Shown: positions 12,022-12,510 of the stretch, piece by piece
How positions within the stretch are numbered: position 1 is the stretch's first letter
How the letters are laid out: every line of letters begins with the position of its first letter
Source: Defluviitaleaceae bacterium
Lineage (GTDB): Bacteria > Bacillota > Clostridia > Lachnospirales > WRAX01
Reading direction: 5' to 3'
Assembly: GCA_009784355.1 (NCBI GenBank)
Contig: WRBU01000013.1
Coordinates: forward strand, 1 to 12,510
Length of the DNA stretch: 12,510 bases
Notes under the pieces: model-generated
The model's database searches: none
The model's input: the letters and a program-made list of their open reading frames with translations, nothing else
Told to the model about the DNA's origin: nothing
Made by a program: the position numbers and the translations under genes

Positions 12022-12510
12022 ATGGACATTTTTTACGATGCTTTTGCGTCAATTTCAAACGCAATACAAAATCCGCCGGGATTTATTATCGGACCAATTT
12101 CTTTTGTGTTTGGTCACATTATTGATTTTATTTTTAGGGCTGTAAGTGTTTTAACCACAGCAAACGCTTTGGGTATCGCCATTATTATTATGACTGTGAT
12201 AGTCCGCACCCCCTTGATACCCAGCCAGTTAAAAATGCAGCAAAATTCCAGAAAATCTCAGCTTGTTAAACCTGAAATGGACAAAATACGAGCAAAATAC
12301 GGCAATACCCGCGACCCAGAGTTAAGGCGCAAGATGTCTGCAGAAATTCAAGCCCTTAACCAAAAGCATGGTATAAATATGTTTGCAAGTTGTTTGCCAA
12401 TGCTTGTAACAATGCCAATTTTTATAGCACTTTTTTCTGTGTTTGGACGAGCATTTTTGTTTATCCCAAGCATAACAGAAACGTACACGGCTGTTTCTGA
12501 TGCCCTTATC
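12022..12510 (+). CDS. yidC: membrane protein insertase YidC/OxaA, N-terminal part
   Basis: YidC inserts and folds membrane proteins, alone or with SecYEG. The window ends inside the gene, leaving 163 residues. A hydrophobic segment at about 21-62 is followed by IVRTPLIPSQLKMQQNSRK, with the conserved Arg of the hydrophilic groove. A charged cytoplasmic hairpin about 75-120 follows, and then a second span starting SCLPMLVTMPIFIALFSVFG. There is no N-terminal lipobox Cys, unlike Bacillus SpoIIIJ. AAGGAG lies 8 nt before the ATG, 22 nt after yidD. In sporulating bacteria a YidC homologue is also needed for forespore signalling. Confidence 0.93.
   Translation, partial: MDIFYDAFASISNAIQNPPGFIIGPISFVFGHIIDFIFRAVSVLTTANALGIAIIIMTVIVRTPLIPSQLKMQQNSRKSQLVKPEMDKIRAKYGNTRDPELRRKMSAEIQALNQKHGINMFASCLPMLVTMPIFIALFSVFGRAFLFIPSITETYTAVSDALI

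Overview
The window reads as chromosome from a low-GC, spore-forming member of the Clostridia. The support is a spoIIAA-spoIIAB-sigF operon, two MurA paralogues, AT-rich promoters with AGGAGG-type ribosome sites, and the start of the rpmH-rnpA-yidD-yidC cluster that usually flanks the replication origin in Firmicutes. Genus or family cannot be fixed from the sequence alone. No phage, plasmid, CRISPR array, tRNA or rRNA was seen, and I did not find a clearly new multi-gene system. The less ordinary material is in the non-coding DNA.

Layout, left to right. Positions 1-328 hold no gene but a cluster of palindromic repeats: two homologous elements of about 95-99 bp in inverted orientation, plus a remnant that also supplies a terminator for apbE. 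Next come apbE (minus; a lipoprotein flavin transferase) and, divergently, a Na/Pi cotransporter with a PhoU-like tail (plus). A bidirectional terminator separates the transporter from an unrecognised secreted protein (minus), which has its own near-consensus promoter and a leader of about 150 nt. The spoIIA operon (minus) follows; it encodes the first forespore-specific sigma factor with its anti-sigma and anti-anti-sigma factors. Divergent to it is the first murA (plus). A small orphan gene (minus), a 116-bp hairpin element and a short Xre-type repressor gene (plus) with palindromes in its promoter region come next. Then a second murA and walJ form a minus-strand pair, and a DUF6514-like gene (minus) lies beyond them.

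Positions 10860-11040 look like replication-origin DNA: an AT-rich stretch, one perfect and two near-perfect DnaA boxes, and a small palindrome, directly upstream of the rpmH promoter. Most genes to the left point left and all genes to the right point right, as expected for bidirectional replication from here. The usual divergent neighbour dnaA is absent from the window. rpmH, rnpA, yidD and yidC (cut by the window end) run rightward. rpmH and rnpA are separated by a 152-bp block of nested hairpins that looks like an inserted palindromic element.

Functionally, the two MurA enzymes feed peptidoglycan precursor synthesis and WalJ is linked to the WalRK cell-wall system. RnpA, L34, YidD and YidC serve tRNA maturation, translation and membrane-protein insertion. 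The SpoIIA proteins control early sporulation.
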